NCBI GenBank assembly: GCA_016213205.1 | Contig: JACRAZ010000099.1 | Span: 1-64,000, forward strand | Length of the DNA: 64,000 nucleotides | Direction of reading: 5' to 3' | Source: Burkholderiales bacterium | GTDB lineage: Bacteria; Pseudomonadota; Gammaproteobacteria; Burkholderiales; Burkholderiaceae_C | Part shown: positions 16,960 to 27,472 of the stretch, piece by piece | Position numbering within the stretch: the stretch's first letter is position 1 | Layout of the letters: each line of letters starts with the position of its first letter | Program-made: the position numbers and the translations under genes | The notes under the pieces: generated by a model | The model's input: only the letters and a program-made list of their open reading frames with translations | Told to the model about the DNA's origin: nothing | The model's database searches: none

Positions 16960-17502
16960 ATGCGTCACCCGAACACCTGCCCGACATCCGTGCTGCGCCT
17001 CGGCCTGGGGGCGAGCCTCGCGGCCGCGCTGTCAGCGTGTTATGTCGTCCCGATCGACCCACGCACCGGCCAGCCGGCCCTGCCCGCGAACACGCCCGCG
17101 GTCACCATCGTCCAACCGGCGGCCACCACGACGCTCGCGCCCAGCACGATCCAGGCGCGGCTCTACCCGTTGAATGAGCAGGCCCAGGGTGCAGGCCTGC
17201 TGGTGGCCAGCATCACCGAGCACCCCGGTGGGCGCGGCAGCATCAGCCTGGGCTATCGCGGTGGCCTGATGCAAGGCGAGGCCACGCGCGTGGACGGTGG
17301 CTACGCGGGGTTCGGCCGTATCCACGGCCAGGTGCTCGGCGCCACTGGCCGCGACCAGAGCGGGCGGCGTGGGGTGGCCAACGCGTTCGGCAGCAACGGC
17401 ACCAGCGCGCAGTGCGAATACGTGGTCACCGGCCCCGGCATCGGCACCGGTGCATGCCTGTTTTCCGACGGCGCGAAGTACCAGATGCACTTCGGCCAGT
17501 GA
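16960..17502 (+). CDS. Small uncharacterised lipoprotein
   Basis: A 180-residue product with a signal peptide ending in a lipobox (ALSAC, Cys near 27), so it is probably outer- or inner-membrane anchored. The mature part begins YVVPIDPRTGQPALP and then becomes a Gly-rich beta-type domain (GRGSISLGYRGGLMQGEATR, GYAGFGRIHGQVLG), with a Cys pair (QCEYVVTGPGIGTGACLF) that may form a disulphide. I do not recognise a characterised family. It follows rne by 124 nt and converges on nagZ. Confidence 0.8.
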   Translation: MRHPNTCPTSVLRLGLGASLAAALSACYVVPIDPRTGQPALPANTPAVTIVQPAATTTLAPSTIQARLYPLNEQAQGAGLLVASITEHPGGRGSISLGYRGGLMQGEATRVDGGYAGFGRIHGQVLGATGRDQSGRRGVANAFGSNGTSAQCEYVVTGPGIGTGACLFSDGAKYQMHFGQ

Positions 17503-17511
17503 GTCCAGGCC

Positions 17512-17528
17512 GCGCCGGCCCTCGGCGC
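17512..17528. terminator. Hairpin between convergent lipoprotein gene and nagZ
   Basis: GCGCCG-GCCCT-CGGCGC lies in the 39-nt gap between two convergent stops. The stem is short and has no T-tract; support is mainly positional. Confidence 0.3.
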
Positions 17529-17541
17529 CGGCACCGCAGGC

Positions 17542-18600
17542 TCAGGGCAGGCGTTCCAGCGCGTGCTGGTAGGCCGGCTGGTGCATCAATTCGTCCCACG
17601 GCAGCGGTGGCGCCAGCGGCAGCATATCGAGTCGGCGCGCTTCGCTGTCGCCGTCGGGTTGCCAGCGGCCATCGCTGCGGGCCTGGTCCAGGCCTTCGAG
17701 CAGGCGGTCGATCGGCGCGCCACCGTCGAGCGACTGGTTGCACAGCAGCACCATGTCGCAGCCCGCGCCCAGCGCCAGCAGCGCAGCGTCCAGCACGCTG
17801 CCGGCAGCACGGGCACCGGCCATGCTGAGATCGTCGCTGAAGATGGCCCCCTGGAACTCGAGCTGGCCGCGCAGGATCTCGCGCAGCCAACGCGATGAAA
17901 AGCCGGCCGGCACGGCGTCCACTTTCGGGTAGACCACGTGCGCCGGCATCACGCCGCACAGGGCGGTGGACAACCATTCGTAGGGCCGCGCGTCGTCGGC
18001 CAGGATGGCCTTGAGCGAGCGCTTGTCCACCGGAAGCGCCACATGGCTGTCGGCCACGGCGTAACCGTGCCCTGGGAAGTGCTTGCCGCAATGCGCCATG
18101 CCGGCCTGCAGCAGGCCATGCATCAGGCACTTGGCGAGCAGGGCCACGACACGCGCATCCCGGTGGAACGCACGGTCACCGATCACCTGGCTCTGGCCGT
18201 GGTCGAGGTCCAGCACCGGCGTGAAGCTCAGGTCCACGCCGCAGGCGCGCAACTCGGCGCCCAGCACATGGCCGGCTGCCGTGGCGGCATTGGTGGCCGC
18301 CATCGCGTCCTTCATCCACAACTCGCCAAGCGAACGCATCGGGGCCAGGTGCGTGAAACCGTCGGATCGGAAGCGCTGCACCCGGCCACCTTCGTGGTCC
18401 ACGGCGATCAGCAGGTCCGGCCGCAAGGCCTTGGCCTCGGCCGTCAGCGCGGTGAGCTGGGCACGGTCGCGCCAGTTGCGGGCAAACAGGATCAGGCCGC
18501 CTGTCAAGGGGTGCTGCAGGCGGCGGCGGTCGTTGGCGTCGAGCTCGGTGCCGGCAATGTCCAGCATCAACGGCGCGTGGCCGTGCACATCAGCGGTCAT
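17542..18600 (-). CDS. nagZ: Beta-N-acetylhexosaminidase NagZ (peptidoglycan recycling)
   Basis: A 352-residue GH3-family cytosolic enzyme that removes GlcNAc from anhydro-muropeptides during cell-wall recycling. The GH3 NagZ signature KHFPGHG with the catalytic His/Asp loop ([18 protein letters not shown]) is present, as are [10 protein letters not shown] and the nucleophile region [10 protein letters not shown]. The ATG at 18600 overlaps the acpS stop by 4 nt (ATGA); a longer open frame upstream only overlaps acpS. It is the last gene of the era-recO-pdxJ-acpS-nagZ chain. Confidence 0.95.
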   Translation of the reverse strand: MTADVHGHAPLMLDIAGTELDANDRRRLQHPLTGGLILFARNWRDRAQLTALTAEAKALRPDLLIAVDHEGGRVQRFRSDGFTHLAPMRSLGELWMKDAMAATNAATAAGHVLGAELRACGVDLSFTPVLDLDHGQSQVIGDRAFHRDARVVALLAKCLMHGLLQAGMAHCGKHFPGHGYAVADSHVALPVDKRSLKAILADDARPYEWLSTALCGVMPAHVVYPKVDAVPAGFSSRWLREILRGQLEFQGAIFSDDLSMAGARAAGSVLDAALLALGAGCDMVLLCNQSLDGGAPIDRLLEGLDQARSDGRWQPDGDSEARRLDMLPLAPPLPWDELMHQPAYQHALERLP

Positions 18601-18998
18601 GGTGTGTTGATCTGCTCCACCACCACGAAGGTGGCGGCGTAGTCGGTTTCGTCGGTGACGGAGACATGCGCACGCAGGCCACGCGCTTCGAACCACTCGG
18701 CCAGCGCGCCATGCAGGCGGATGGCGGGTTTGCCGCCCGGTTGGTTCAGGATCTCGCAGGCGCGCCAGGTCATCGGCATGCGCATGCCCATGCCGATGGC
18801 CTTTGAAAAGGCCTCCTTGGCTGAAAAACGCGTTGCCAGGTAGGACACGCCCCGCGCCTCGACCTTGGCACGCCGGGACCGGAAAACCTCGATCTCGGCC
18901 GGGCCCAGCACCTTCTCGGCAAAACGCTCGCCGCGCCGTGTCAGCGTGGCCCGCAAGCGCCGCAGATCGCAGATGTCGGTGCCGATGCCGTAGATCAT
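18597..18998 (-). CDS. acpS: Holo-[acyl-carrier-protein] synthase AcpS
   Basis: A 133-residue phosphopantetheinyl transferase that activates apo-ACP by moving 4'-phosphopantetheine from CoA. Mg-binding residues are in GIGTDICDL (N-terminus) and [12 protein letters not shown]. Length is normal for the trimeric AcpS type. It overlaps pdxJ and nagZ by 4 nt each (ATGA), as in many proteobacteria. Its substrate AcpP is encoded at 31452-31691 in the same window. Confidence 0.96.
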   Translation of the reverse strand: MIYGIGTDICDLRRLRATLTRRGERFAEKVLGPAEIEVFRSRRAKVEARGVSYLATRFSAKEAFSKAIGMGMRMPMTWRACEILNQPGGKPAIRLHGALAEWFEARGLRAHVSVTDETDYAATFVVVEQINTP

Positions 18999-19795
18999 TG
19001 CGCCGAGGGAAAGGGTGCGAAGGCGCGCTGGATGCAGCGCTGGTAGTCGCGCACGGTGTCTGCCAAGCCCAGTTCAAGTGCATCGGCCACCAGGGCGTGG
19101 CCGATCGAGACCTCCAGCACGCCTGGCACTGCGCTCAGGAACGCGGTGAGGTTGTCGCGGTTGAGGTCATGCCCGGCGTTGAGTTCCAGCCCCGCGGCGA
19201 GCGCCGCCTCCGCCGCCGCCGCATACCGCGCCAGGACGCCGGCCTGGCGTGGGGTGTTGTAGGCCGCGGCATAGGCCTCGGTGTAGAGCTCCACCCGCTC
19301 CGCCCCGGTGGCACGCGCATGGGCCATGGCCTCGGGCAACGGGTCCATGAACAGGCTCACACGCACGCCCAGCGATTGGGCTTCCGCCACCAGTGGTTTC
19401 AGGCGATCCAGGTCCTCGGGCAGGCTCCAGCCATGGTCGGAGGTGGACTGTTCCGCGCTGTCGGGCACGAAGGTGCATTGATGCGGCCGCACGCTGCGCA
19501 CGAAGTCCATCAGGTTGTGGAATGGATTGCCCTCGATGTTGTACTCGGCTTGTGGCCACTGCTTCATCAGCGCCGCCAGGTCATGCACATCACGCGCCCG
19601 GATGTGGCGCTCGTCGGGACGCGGATGCACCGTGATGCCCTGGGCACCGGCCTCCAGCGCAATGCGCGAGAGCTTCACGACATCGGGCAGGTTCAGGCGC
19701 CGGCTGTTGCGCAGCAGCGCAATCTTGTTGACGTTGACCGACAGTGCCGTGCGCATGTCGTTGCGAAAGGGTTCCGGAGCGACGAGAGGATTCAT
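18995..19795 (-). CDS. pdxJ: Pyridoxine 5'-phosphate synthase PdxJ
   Basis: A 266-residue TIM-barrel enzyme that condenses 3-amino-2-oxopropyl phosphate with 1-deoxyxylulose 5-phosphate, the last ring-forming step of de novo vitamin B6 synthesis. Diagnostic stretches are [35 protein letters not shown] and [11 protein letters not shown]. The ATG at 19795 overlaps the recO stop by 4 nt; the open frame upstream is inside recO. Confidence 0.97.
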   Translation of the reverse strand: MNPLVAPEPFRNDMRTALSVNVNKIALLRNSRRLNLPDVVKLSRIALEAGAQGITVHPRPDERHIRARDVHDLAALMKQWPQAEYNIEGNPFHNLMDFVRSVRPHQCTFVPDSAEQSTSDHGWSLPEDLDRLKPLVAEAQSLGVRVSLFMDPLPEAMAHARATGAERVELYTEAYAAAYNTPRQAGVLARYAAAAEAALAAGLELNAGHDLNRDNLTAFLSAVPGVLEVSIGHALVADALELGLADTVRDYQRCIQRAFAPFPSAQ

Positions 19796-20565
19796 CGGGG
19801 GCCTGGGTTCGGGTTGGCATCGAGCAGTCGGCGCACTTCGAGCATCGCGGCCCGCGAACGCATCTGCGGCGAACCCAGATGATAGTGAAGCAGGCTGCGA
19901 AGTTGTGACTTCAGCGCAGGCAAGGCGGCGGCACATGCCTGGCGCAACGCCGCCGGGTCCCCTGCGTCGCAGGCCGCCTGCAAGGCTGCACAGTCAGCCC
20001 CGTCGAGTGCCAGCCCTTCATCGCCTGCGGCCACCAGGCCCGCTTCGCCCCGCAGGACATAACGCGTGCCGGGCCGCACCTCGGCCTGCGTGGCGGTGAC
20101 CCGATGCAATTCAGGCAGAACACCTGTCTCGCGCAGCAGGCGCAGCTCGAAGGCGCGCAACGGCGACTCGTCGGCCGCCACGGCCAAGGCCTGCAGGGTG
20201 TCGGCATAGGCGTCGAAGAGTGCCGGATGCGGATCCTGCCGTGCCAGCAGCTTCATCAACAGTTCGTTGAGATAGAAGCCGGCGAACAACTGCGCCGCGG
20301 GCAGTGCCGCGACCTGGCCACCGAATTCGGCGGACCGCAGTGTGAGGATGTCGGAGGCCGCGTCCACCTTGGGCCGGGTCAGGCCCACTTGTACGCGCTG
20401 GAACGGCAGCAGCACCGCGCGCAGCTGGGAGTAGGGCCGTTTTGCGCCCTTGGCCACCACGGCCACCCGGCCCTGCTCGCGGGTGAAGAGCTCGAGGATC
20501 AGGCTGGTCTCGCTCCAGTCCCACTGGTGCAGCACATAGGCCGGATGGGCCGCGGCCCGGCTCAT
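19792..20565 (-). CDS. recO: DNA repair protein RecO
   Basis: A 257-residue mediator of the RecFOR pathway that helps load RecA on SSB-coated gaps. The N-terminal OB fold is visible ([20 protein letters not shown], then [15 protein letters not shown]), followed by the helical domain ([26 protein letters not shown]). The four-cysteine zinc site of some RecO proteins is absent, as in many gamma/betaproteobacteria. The ATG at 20565 overlaps the era stop by 4 nt. Confidence 0.94.
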   Translation of the reverse strand: MSRAAAHPAYVLHQWDWSETSLILELFTREQGRVAVVAKGAKRPYSQLRAVLLPFQRVQVGLTRPKVDAASDILTLRSAEFGGQVAALPAAQLFAGFYLNELLMKLLARQDPHPALFDAYADTLQALAVAADESPLRAFELRLLRETGVLPELHRVTATQAEVRPGTRYVLRGEAGLVAAGDEGLALDGADCAALQAACDAGDPAALRQACAAALPALKSQLRSLLHYHLGSPQMRSRAAMLEVRRLLDANPNPGPR

Positions 20566-21467
20566 TCGTAGCCGTAGGATCGCAGGTGCTCGTCGTTGTC
20601 GGCCCAACCCGATCGCACCTTGACCCACAGTTCGAGGAAGACCTTGGCATCCAGCAGTTGCTCGAGGTCTTGGCGGGCTTCGCTGCCGATGCGCTTCAAG
20701 CGCTCGCCACCGTCGCCGATGACCATGCCCTTGTGTGCATCGCGCTCGACGACGATGGTGGCGGCGATCCGGCGCAGGTTGCCCTCTTCCTCGAATTTGT
20801 CGATCACGACCGTGGCGCTGTAGGGCAGCTCGTCGCCGGTCAAGCGAAACAGCTTCTCGCGGATCAGCTCCGCGGCCAGGAAGCGGTCGCTGCGGTCCGT
20901 CAGGGCGTCGGCCTCGTACATCCAGGGTTGCTGGGGCAGGTACGGTGCGACGATCTTGAACAGGCGCTCGATGTCGTCGGCCTTGCGCGCCGACATCGGC
21001 ACGAACTCGGCGAAGGCATGCCGCTCCTGCATGCTTTTGAGCCAGGGCAGCATGTCTGCGCGCCGCTGCACTGCGTCCAGTTTGTTCGCCACCAGGATGG
21101 CTGGCTTGTCGGGCGGCAGGAGTGCCAGCACCTTGGCGTCATCCAGCCCGAACCTGCCCGCCTCGACGACGAGCAGCACCACATCCACGTCAGCCAGTGC
21201 CCCTTGCACCGTGCGGTTCAGGCTGCGATTGAGTGCCGTGCTGTGCCGGGTCTGGAAGCCAGGCGTGTCCACGAACACGAACTGCGCGTCACCCGAGGTG
21301 CGTACGCCGAGGATGCGATGGCGCGTGGTCTGCGCCTTGCGCGAGGTGATGCTGATCTTCTGGCCGACCAGCGCGTTCATCAGCGTGGATTTGCCCACAT
21401 TGGGCCGGCCGACGATGGCGATCAGGCCGCAGCGCTGCTGTTCAGCACTGACCACTTCCTCACTCAT
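20562..21467 (-). CDS. era: GTPase Era
   Basis: A 301-residue ribosome-assembly GTPase that binds the 3' end of 16S rRNA. G1 is [10 protein letters not shown]3 DTPGF, G4 NKLD, and the C-terminal KH domain includes [15 protein letters not shown]. Binding places Era next to the anti-Shine-Dalgarno sequence. It lies 18 nt downstream of rnc, a widely conserved pairing, and starts the chain of 4-nt overlaps leading to nagZ. Confidence 0.97.
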   Translation of the reverse strand: MSEEVVSAEQQRCGLIAIVGRPNVGKSTLMNALVGQKISITSRKAQTTRHRILGVRTSGDAQFVFVDTPGFQTRHSTALNRSLNRTVQGALADVDVVLLVVEAGRFGLDDAKVLALLPPDKPAILVANKLDAVQRRADMLPWLKSMQERHAFAEFVPMSARKADDIERLFKIVAPYLPQQPWMYEADALTDRSDRFLAAELIREKLFRLTGDELPYSATVVIDKFEEEGNLRRIAATIVVERDAHKGMVIGDGGERLKRIGSEARQDLEQLLDAKVFLELWVKVRSGWADNDEHLRSYGYE

Positions 21468-21485
21468 CGTGGGCTCCGTTCCGAT

Positions 21486-22196
21486 TCAACTGCGCAAAGG
21501 CCCGCCGGGCCGGTCGCTCGCCTTGAGCTTGGCCAGCAGTCGGCGCGCGGCCTCCTGCTCGGCCGCGCGGCGCGAGCGGCCCTCGCCCTGCTCGGCCACG
21601 CCGAGCGTGGGCGCCGCACATTCGACATCGAAGGTCTGTGCATGGGCCTGGCCGCGCGTGGCCACGATGCGGTAGGTGGGCACCGGCAGTCTGCGCGCTT
21701 GCAGCCACTCCTGCAGTTCGGTCTTCGCGTCTTTCGTCCAGCTGTCGACATCGGTGCTCGAGATCAGCTCGCCGAACAGCTGCCGGACGAGCTGCGCAGC
21801 CGGATCGAATCCACCGTCGAGGTAGGTGGCGCCGATCAGGGCCTCGACAGCGTCGGCCAGGATCGACGGCCGCTGGGCACCACCCCCGCGGGCCTCGCCG
21901 TCGGACAGGCGCAGCACCTCCGGAAGGCCCAGCGCAAGGGCCGCGCGGTGCAGACTGTCTTCCCGCACGAGATGGGCCCGCACGCGGGTGAGGTCCCCCT
22001 CGTCGGACCCGGCGAAGCGATCGAACAGCAGGCTCGAGACCGCCAGGTTCAAAACCGCATCGCCCAGGAACTCCAGGCGCTCGTTGTGGTCGGCACCAAA
22101 GCTGCGATGGGTCAGTGCCCGCTGCAGGAGGCGGGGGTCGGTGAAACGCCAACCGAGCCGGGCCTGCAAAGCATCCAGTCGCGCATCCATCGTCAT
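21486..22196 (-). CDS. rnc: Ribonuclease III
   Basis: A roughly 236-residue double-strand-specific endonuclease for rRNA and mRNA processing. The RNase III signature ERLEFLGDAVLN is near residue 40 and the second acidic site is in ADAVEALIGATYLDGG. A C-terminal dsRNA-binding domain follows (DAKTELQEWLQARRLPVPTY to RRAAEQEAARRLL). Three in-frame starts lie close together (GTG 22211, ATG 22196, ATG 22190); 22196 is a compromise and none has a clear Shine-Dalgarno. Neighbours are a DUF4845 gene and era. Confidence 0.94.
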   Translation of the reverse strand: MTMDARLDALQARLGWRFTDPRLLQRALTHRSFGADHNERLEFLGDAVLNLAVSSLLFDRFAGSDEGDLTRVRAHLVREDSLHRAALALGLPEVLRLSDGEARGGGAQRPSILADAVEALIGATYLDGGFDPAAQLVRQLFGELISSTDVDSWTKDAKTELQEWLQARRLPVPTYRIVATRGQAHAQTFDVECAAPTLGVAEQGEGRSRRAAEQEAARRLLAKLKASDRPGGPLRS

Positions 22197-22221
22197 GCCA
22201 CGGGCGTCCACGCGCGCCGAA

Positions 22222-22587
22222 TCACTTGGAACGGCCCTCGTACTTGAACAGCAGGTAGACCGGCTTGATCAGCTCGATTTCCTTCTGGTACGCGAACCGG
22301 ATCACCACGCGGTCATTTTCCTTCGTGATGTCCAGGTCCTTGCCGGAGACGGATTCGATCGAGTACTCGATTTCCCGCTGCTTGTCGAAGGCATTGCGGA
22401 TGCCGGCCACCGTGGGCGGCGGGCTGGCCACGATCTTGTCGACCGCGGATTGGATCGCCTGGAATTCCAGCACCGTGGGCACCGCGCGCACCAGCACGTA
22501 GCCGATGAAGCCGACCACCACCGCCCAGCTCAGCAGGCCGATCAGCGTGACGCCGCGTTGGGCGCGAATGCCAGAAGATTGCATCAT
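22222..22587 (-). CDS. DUF4845 membrane protein with pilin-like N-terminus
   Basis: A roughly 121-residue protein of the DUF4845 type, regularly found between lepB and rnc in betaproteobacteria. Its N-terminus (RGVTLIGLLSWAVVVGFIGYVLV) looks like a type IV pilin prepilin signal, with a short basic leader and a single hydrophobic helix. The remainder is a small alpha/beta domain (residues about 45-121). No function is established. ATG 22587 was preferred to an in-frame GTG at 22605 that begins 4 nt after the lepB stop. Confidence 0.85.
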   Translation of the reverse strand: MMQSSGIRAQRGVTLIGLLSWAVVVGFIGYVLVRAVPTVLEFQAIQSAVDKIVASPPPTVAGIRNAFDKQREIEYSIESVSGKDLDITKENDRVVIRFAYQKEIELIKPVYLLFKYEGRSK

Positions 22588-22609
22588 CTTGCCTTGCCCA
22601 GCCACGGGC

Positions 22610-23581
22610 TCACTGGAAGCTGCCGATGCGGCGTAGGTTACCGAAATTCATCCACACGAGGAACGCCTTGCCCACGATGTTGCGGTCTGGCACGAAGCCC
22701 CAATAGCGCGAATCCTGCGAGTTGTCCCGGTTGTCGCCCATCACGAAGTAGTGCCCGGCGGGCACCTTGCAGACCACGCCCTCGGCACTGTATCGGCAGG
22801 CATCGGCCTGCGGGAAGGTCTTGGGTTCGGGACCGTAATAAGGTGTGCTTTTGGGGTTGACCAGGATGCTGTGACGCACGCTGCCCAACTGCTCGCCGAA
22901 CTTGGGGGCGTAGCGGATGCTGTCCTCGTCGTAGTAGTCGCCTTCGGACTGGGTCGGGACCGGCTTGCCGTTGATCGTCAGCGTCTGGTTCTGGTAGGCA
23001 ACCTCGTCGCCCGGCACGCCGACGACGCGCTTGATGTAGTCCACGCGCGGATCCACGGGGTAGCGGAAGACGACGACGTCGCCACGCTGCGGATCGTTGT
23101 TCGGAATGATCTTGGCGTTGATCACCGGTAGGCGGATGCCGTAGTGGAACTTGTTCACCAGGATCAGATCGCCCACCAGCAGCGTGGGGATCATCGAGCC
23201 CGACGGGATCTTGAACGGCTCGAACAGGAACGAGCGCAGCAGAAAGACGATCAGGATCACCGGGAAGAGGCCGGCCGTCCAGTCCATCCACCAGGGCTGT
23301 GCCAGCAGGCGCTGCCGTGCGGCCTCCACGTCGCCGTCGACCTGCGTGATGCCCTGGCTGGCCAGGGTTGCCCGACGCTTGCTCTCTTGCTCGGCCAGGG
23401 CCTGCGCCGCGGCAGCACGCGCCGGCGCAAACCGAAAGCGCTCGGCCAACCAGTAGGCCATCGTGACGAGTGTGAGCACCATCAGCAGCAACGAGAAGTT
23501 GCCGATCCAGTAGCCGACGTACCAGCCGCCAAGGTAGACCGCAAGCGCACCGAACAGCGCGACGGTGAGGGCACTCATCAT
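22610..23581 (-). CDS. lepB: Signal peptidase I (leader peptidase)
   Basis: A 323-residue inner-membrane serine protease that removes Sec and Tat signal peptides. Two N-terminal TM segments precede a cytosolic Ala/Arg-rich loop and a third hydrophobic segment (FPVILIVFLLRSFLFEPF). The catalytic Ser is in PSGSMIPTLL and the catalytic Lys in DYIKRVVGVPGD; box E is MGDNRDNSQDSRYWG. The ATG at 23581, 7 nt after the lepA stop, is the likely start. Arrangement lepA-lepB-(DUF4845)-rnc-era is conserved. Confidence 0.96.
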   Translation of the reverse strand: MMSALTVALFGALAVYLGGWYVGYWIGNFSLLLMVLTLVTMAYWLAERFRFAPARAAAAQALAEQESKRRATLASQGITQVDGDVEAARQRLLAQPWWMDWTAGLFPVILIVFLLRSFLFEPFKIPSGSMIPTLLVGDLILVNKFHYGIRLPVINAKIIPNNDPQRGDVVVFRYPVDPRVDYIKRVVGVPGDEVAYQNQTLTINGKPVPTQSEGDYYDEDSIRYAPKFGEQLGSVRHSILVNPKSTPYYGPEPKTFPQADACRYSAEGVVCKVPAGHYFVMGDNRDNSQDSRYWGFVPDRNIVGKAFLVWMNFGNLRRIGSFQ

Positions 23582-23588
23582 CTGGGTT

Positions 23589-25397
<1,809 letters not shown>

Positions 25398-25506
25398 GCA
25401 ATGAGTTCAGGGCAGACGCGAGGCTTGTGCGCCGCGTCCGCAGCACCTCGGTGGGAAGGGCTGGCTCAGGCCCCGATGTGAAGGTCGGAGCGACCCGGGC
25501 CCGAGC

Positions 25507-25540
25507 AAAAAAAAGGCACGTCCAAGAGGAGACGCGCCTT
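25507..25540 (-). terminator. Intrinsic terminator (T8) upstream of lepA
   Basis: Stem AAGGC(G)CGTC / GACG(T)GCCTT with an 8-nt loop runs straight into eight consecutive T residues on the minus strand. It is the strongest intrinsic terminator in the window. It would end the putative small RNA and any degP readthrough before lepA. Confidence 0.85.
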
Positions 25541-25571
25541 CCAACAAAAGGTTATGGCAACTGCTTGTTGG
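25507..25571 (-). ncRNA. Candidate two-hairpin small RNA with anti-Shine-Dalgarno loop
   Basis: Read on the minus strand, about 65 nt between a -10 box and an intrinsic terminator form two hairpins. The first has a 7-bp stem CCAACAA/TTGTTGG plus an inner GTT/AAC. The second (AAGGC-G-CGTC-TCCTCTTG-GACG-T-GCCTT) ends in eight T residues. The 8-nt loop of the second hairpin, with its flanks, carries CTCCT/TCCTC, complementary to AGGAG Shine-Dalgarno sequences. This resembles, from memory, the betaproteobacterial toxic small RNA family with an anti-SD motif, but that match is unverified. No ORF of note lies in it. It sits between degP and lepA, reading with them. Confidence 0.6.
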
Positions 25572-25577
25572 GCTTTC

Positions 25578-25605
25578 ATTGTAGCCAAATCCATCCCGCT
25601 GGAAA
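25578..25605 (-). promoter_or_regulatory. Promoter of the candidate small RNA
   Basis: On the minus strand TTTCCA (25600-25605) is followed after 16 nt by TACAAT (25578-25583). Transcription would start near 25571, exactly at the base of the first hairpin. Confidence 0.5.
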
Positions 25606-25968
25606 CCGCGCCGTTGCTTGTTTTCCGGCCGTTGCGGGGCGCCAACAGACACAGATCATCCACAGCTTATCAACAACCTTGTGCTGCGCACGGCGAGCAA
25701 TGGGAACAACCCGGTGTCTGCGTCGCCAGTTGGCCTAAACAGGTGTCAAGTTCGGACTATTCTAGCCCGCCAACGGCACAATCGAGCGATGGCCGCGATG
25801 GAGGTGAACGTTCACCAACCGGAATTCGGCCTGGATCAGCAGGCCGAATGTTATGACCCCAATTTCCGACTCACCCCGAATCTTTGACGGTCTTTTCATA
25901 TTGCAGAAAGACCCAATAGTTCAGTCAGGTGCCCCGAGACCACAGCGGGCAGTTATGGGGCACGAGGT
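25606..25968. other. Gene-free, lower-GC region with several inverted repeats (degP-lepA gap)
   Basis: No protein gene is convincing in these 363 bp, which are visibly more AT-rich than the flanks. They contain a 14-bp perfect palindrome GGTGAACGTTCACC (25803-25816) and the inverted repeats ATTCGGCCT/AGGCCGAAT (25824-25849), GGTCTTT/AAAGACC (25889-25913) and GTGCCCC/GGGGCAC (25930-25964). Two adjacent 9-mers, each one mismatch from the DnaA box TTATCCACA, lie at 25656-25664 and 25667-25675. The palindrome could be a repressor operator and the hairpins part of a degP 3' UTR or another RNA. Confidence 0.5.
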
Positions 25969-27411
25969 TCATCGCGAAGGCCGGATCACCAGGTAGTTGA
26001 CCCACTCGCCGCGCCGAACCATCACGCTCACGGCGCGTGACTTCTCGGCCTTGGCAGCGACTGCCTGGAACTGCTTCGCGTCAGTGATCTCGACGTTGTC
26101 CAGCGTGAGCAGCACATCACCTTCTCGAAGGCCCGCGCGGGCGGCTGCACCGTCCACAGCCTCGACACGAACACCCCCCCGGATCTTGAGTTCCCGCCGT
26201 TGTGCTTCACTCAGGTCGCTCACGGACAATCCGAGCGCAGACTTCACCAGCGACGTGCCGCCCGGCTCACTGCCGATGGGTGCACGGGCCGTCGTCTCCG
26301 CTTCGAACTCGATGACGGTGACGGTGACGTCGCGGTAGCTGCCGCGCCGATAAACCTGGAGGGCCACCTTGCTGCCGGGCTTGATGCCGCCCACCATGCG
26401 TGGCAGGTCGACCGAACTCTCCACCGGCTTGCCATCCACGCGCGTGATGATGTCGCCCGCCTCGATGCCCGCCTTGTCGGCAGGCAGCCCGGCTTCGACA
26501 CCACGCACCAGTGCACCCGTGGCCTTGCCCAGGCCGATGGACTCGGCAACGTCCTTGGTCACCGGCGCAATCGAGACGCCAATCCGACCCCGGATCACCC
26601 GGCCACTGGCACGCAGCTGTTCTGCGACACGCATGGCTTCGTCGATCGGGATGGCGAATGCGATGCCCATGTAGCCACCCGAGCGGCTGTAGATCTGGGA
26701 GTTGATGCCGACCACCTCGCCACGCATGTTGATCAGCGGCCCGCCGGAATTGCCAGGATTGATCGCCACATCGGTCTGAATGAAAGGCAGGTAATCCCCG
26801 GTCTCCCGCGCCTTGGCACTGACGATGCCGGCCGTCACGCTGTTGGCCAGACCAAAGGGCGAACCGATGGCCATCACCCATTCGCCCACCTTCAGCCGCC
26901 CTACGTCGCCCACCTTCACCGCCGGCAGCCCGGTGGCCTCGATCTTCACCACAGCAACGTCAGTGCGTTTGTCAGCACCGATCAGCCGCGCCTTGTACTC
27001 ACGCTTGTCGGTGAGCGTGACCAACACGTCATCCGCCCCATCGACCACATGCGCGTTGGTCATCACCAGCCCATCAGCACTGAGGATGAAACCCGAGCCC
27101 ACACCACGCTGCTGCGGCTCGTCGTCGTTGTGCCCGCGGGGTGCACCACGACCACCCGGCAGCGGAATGCCGAACCGCCGGAAGAATTCCTCCAGGTTCG
27201 GATCGACACCACGCTCCTGCGCGCTGCCGCTGCGCGCTCGTTCGACAGTACGGATGTTGACGACAGAGGGCCCCACCCGCTCGACGAGTTCAGTGAAGTC
27301 GGGCAGTTCTGCCTTGCCCAGTGCCGGCCCGGCCGTCAGGCCCAGGGCCATGGTTGCCAGCGTCGCCCACAGCGCGATTCGCCGACCCGAGGAAACTGCG
27401 GTCGTCAACAA
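25969..27411 (-). CDS. mucD: Periplasmic serine protease DegP/MucD (Do family)
   Basis: A roughly 480-residue periplasmic protease/chaperone induced by envelope stress. A signal peptide (WATLATMALGLTAGPALG) precedes a trypsin-like domain with His121 (NAHVVDGAD), Asp151 (RTDVAVVKI) and Ser222 (GNSGGPL), numbered from the TTG start. Two PDZ domains follow (ATGALVRGVEAGLPADKAG and RGGVRVEAVDGAAARAG). The TTG at 27411 is preceded by AGGAG with 6-nt spacing; an in-frame GTG at 27447 is the alternative. It ends the rpoE-rseA-mucB-degP operon, so sigma-E control is likely. Confidence 0.95.
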   Translation of the reverse strand: MLTTAVSSGRRIALWATLATMALGLTAGPALGKAELPDFTELVERVGPSVVNIRTVERARSGSAQERGVDPNLEEFFRRFGIPLPGGRGAPRGHNDDEPQQRGVGSGFILSADGLVMTNAHVVDGADDVLVTLTDKREYKARLIGADKRTDVAVVKIEATGLPAVKVGDVGRLKVGEWVMAIGSPFGLANSVTAGIVSAKARETGDYLPFIQTDVAINPGNSGGPLINMRGEVVGINSQIYSRSGGYMGIAFAIPIDEAMRVAEQLRASGRVIRGRIGVSIAPVTKDVAESIGLGKATGALVRGVEAGLPADKAGIEAGDIITRVDGKPVESSVDLPRMVGGIKPGSKVALQVYRRGSYRDVTVTVIEFEAETTARAPIGSEPGGTSLVKSALGLSVSDLSEAQRRELKIRGGVRVEAVDGAAARAGLREGDVLLTLDNVEITDAKQFQAVAAKAEKSRAVSVMVRRGEWVNYLVIRPSR

Positions 27412-27472
27412 GGTACTCTCCTGCAACTGGTGAAGCTCACGGGCCACACAACGCCCAAGCGGCCCAAACGGT

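Noticed and set aside
14757-16961. A 734-codon minus-strand frame opposite rne
   Set aside because: Shadow of the Arg/Gly/Ala-rich RNase E tail; no start signal or domain.
25427-25887. Short frames on both strands between lepA and degP
   Set aside because: Composition does not look like protein, frames are mutually exclusive, and the hairpin/terminator features explain the stretch better.
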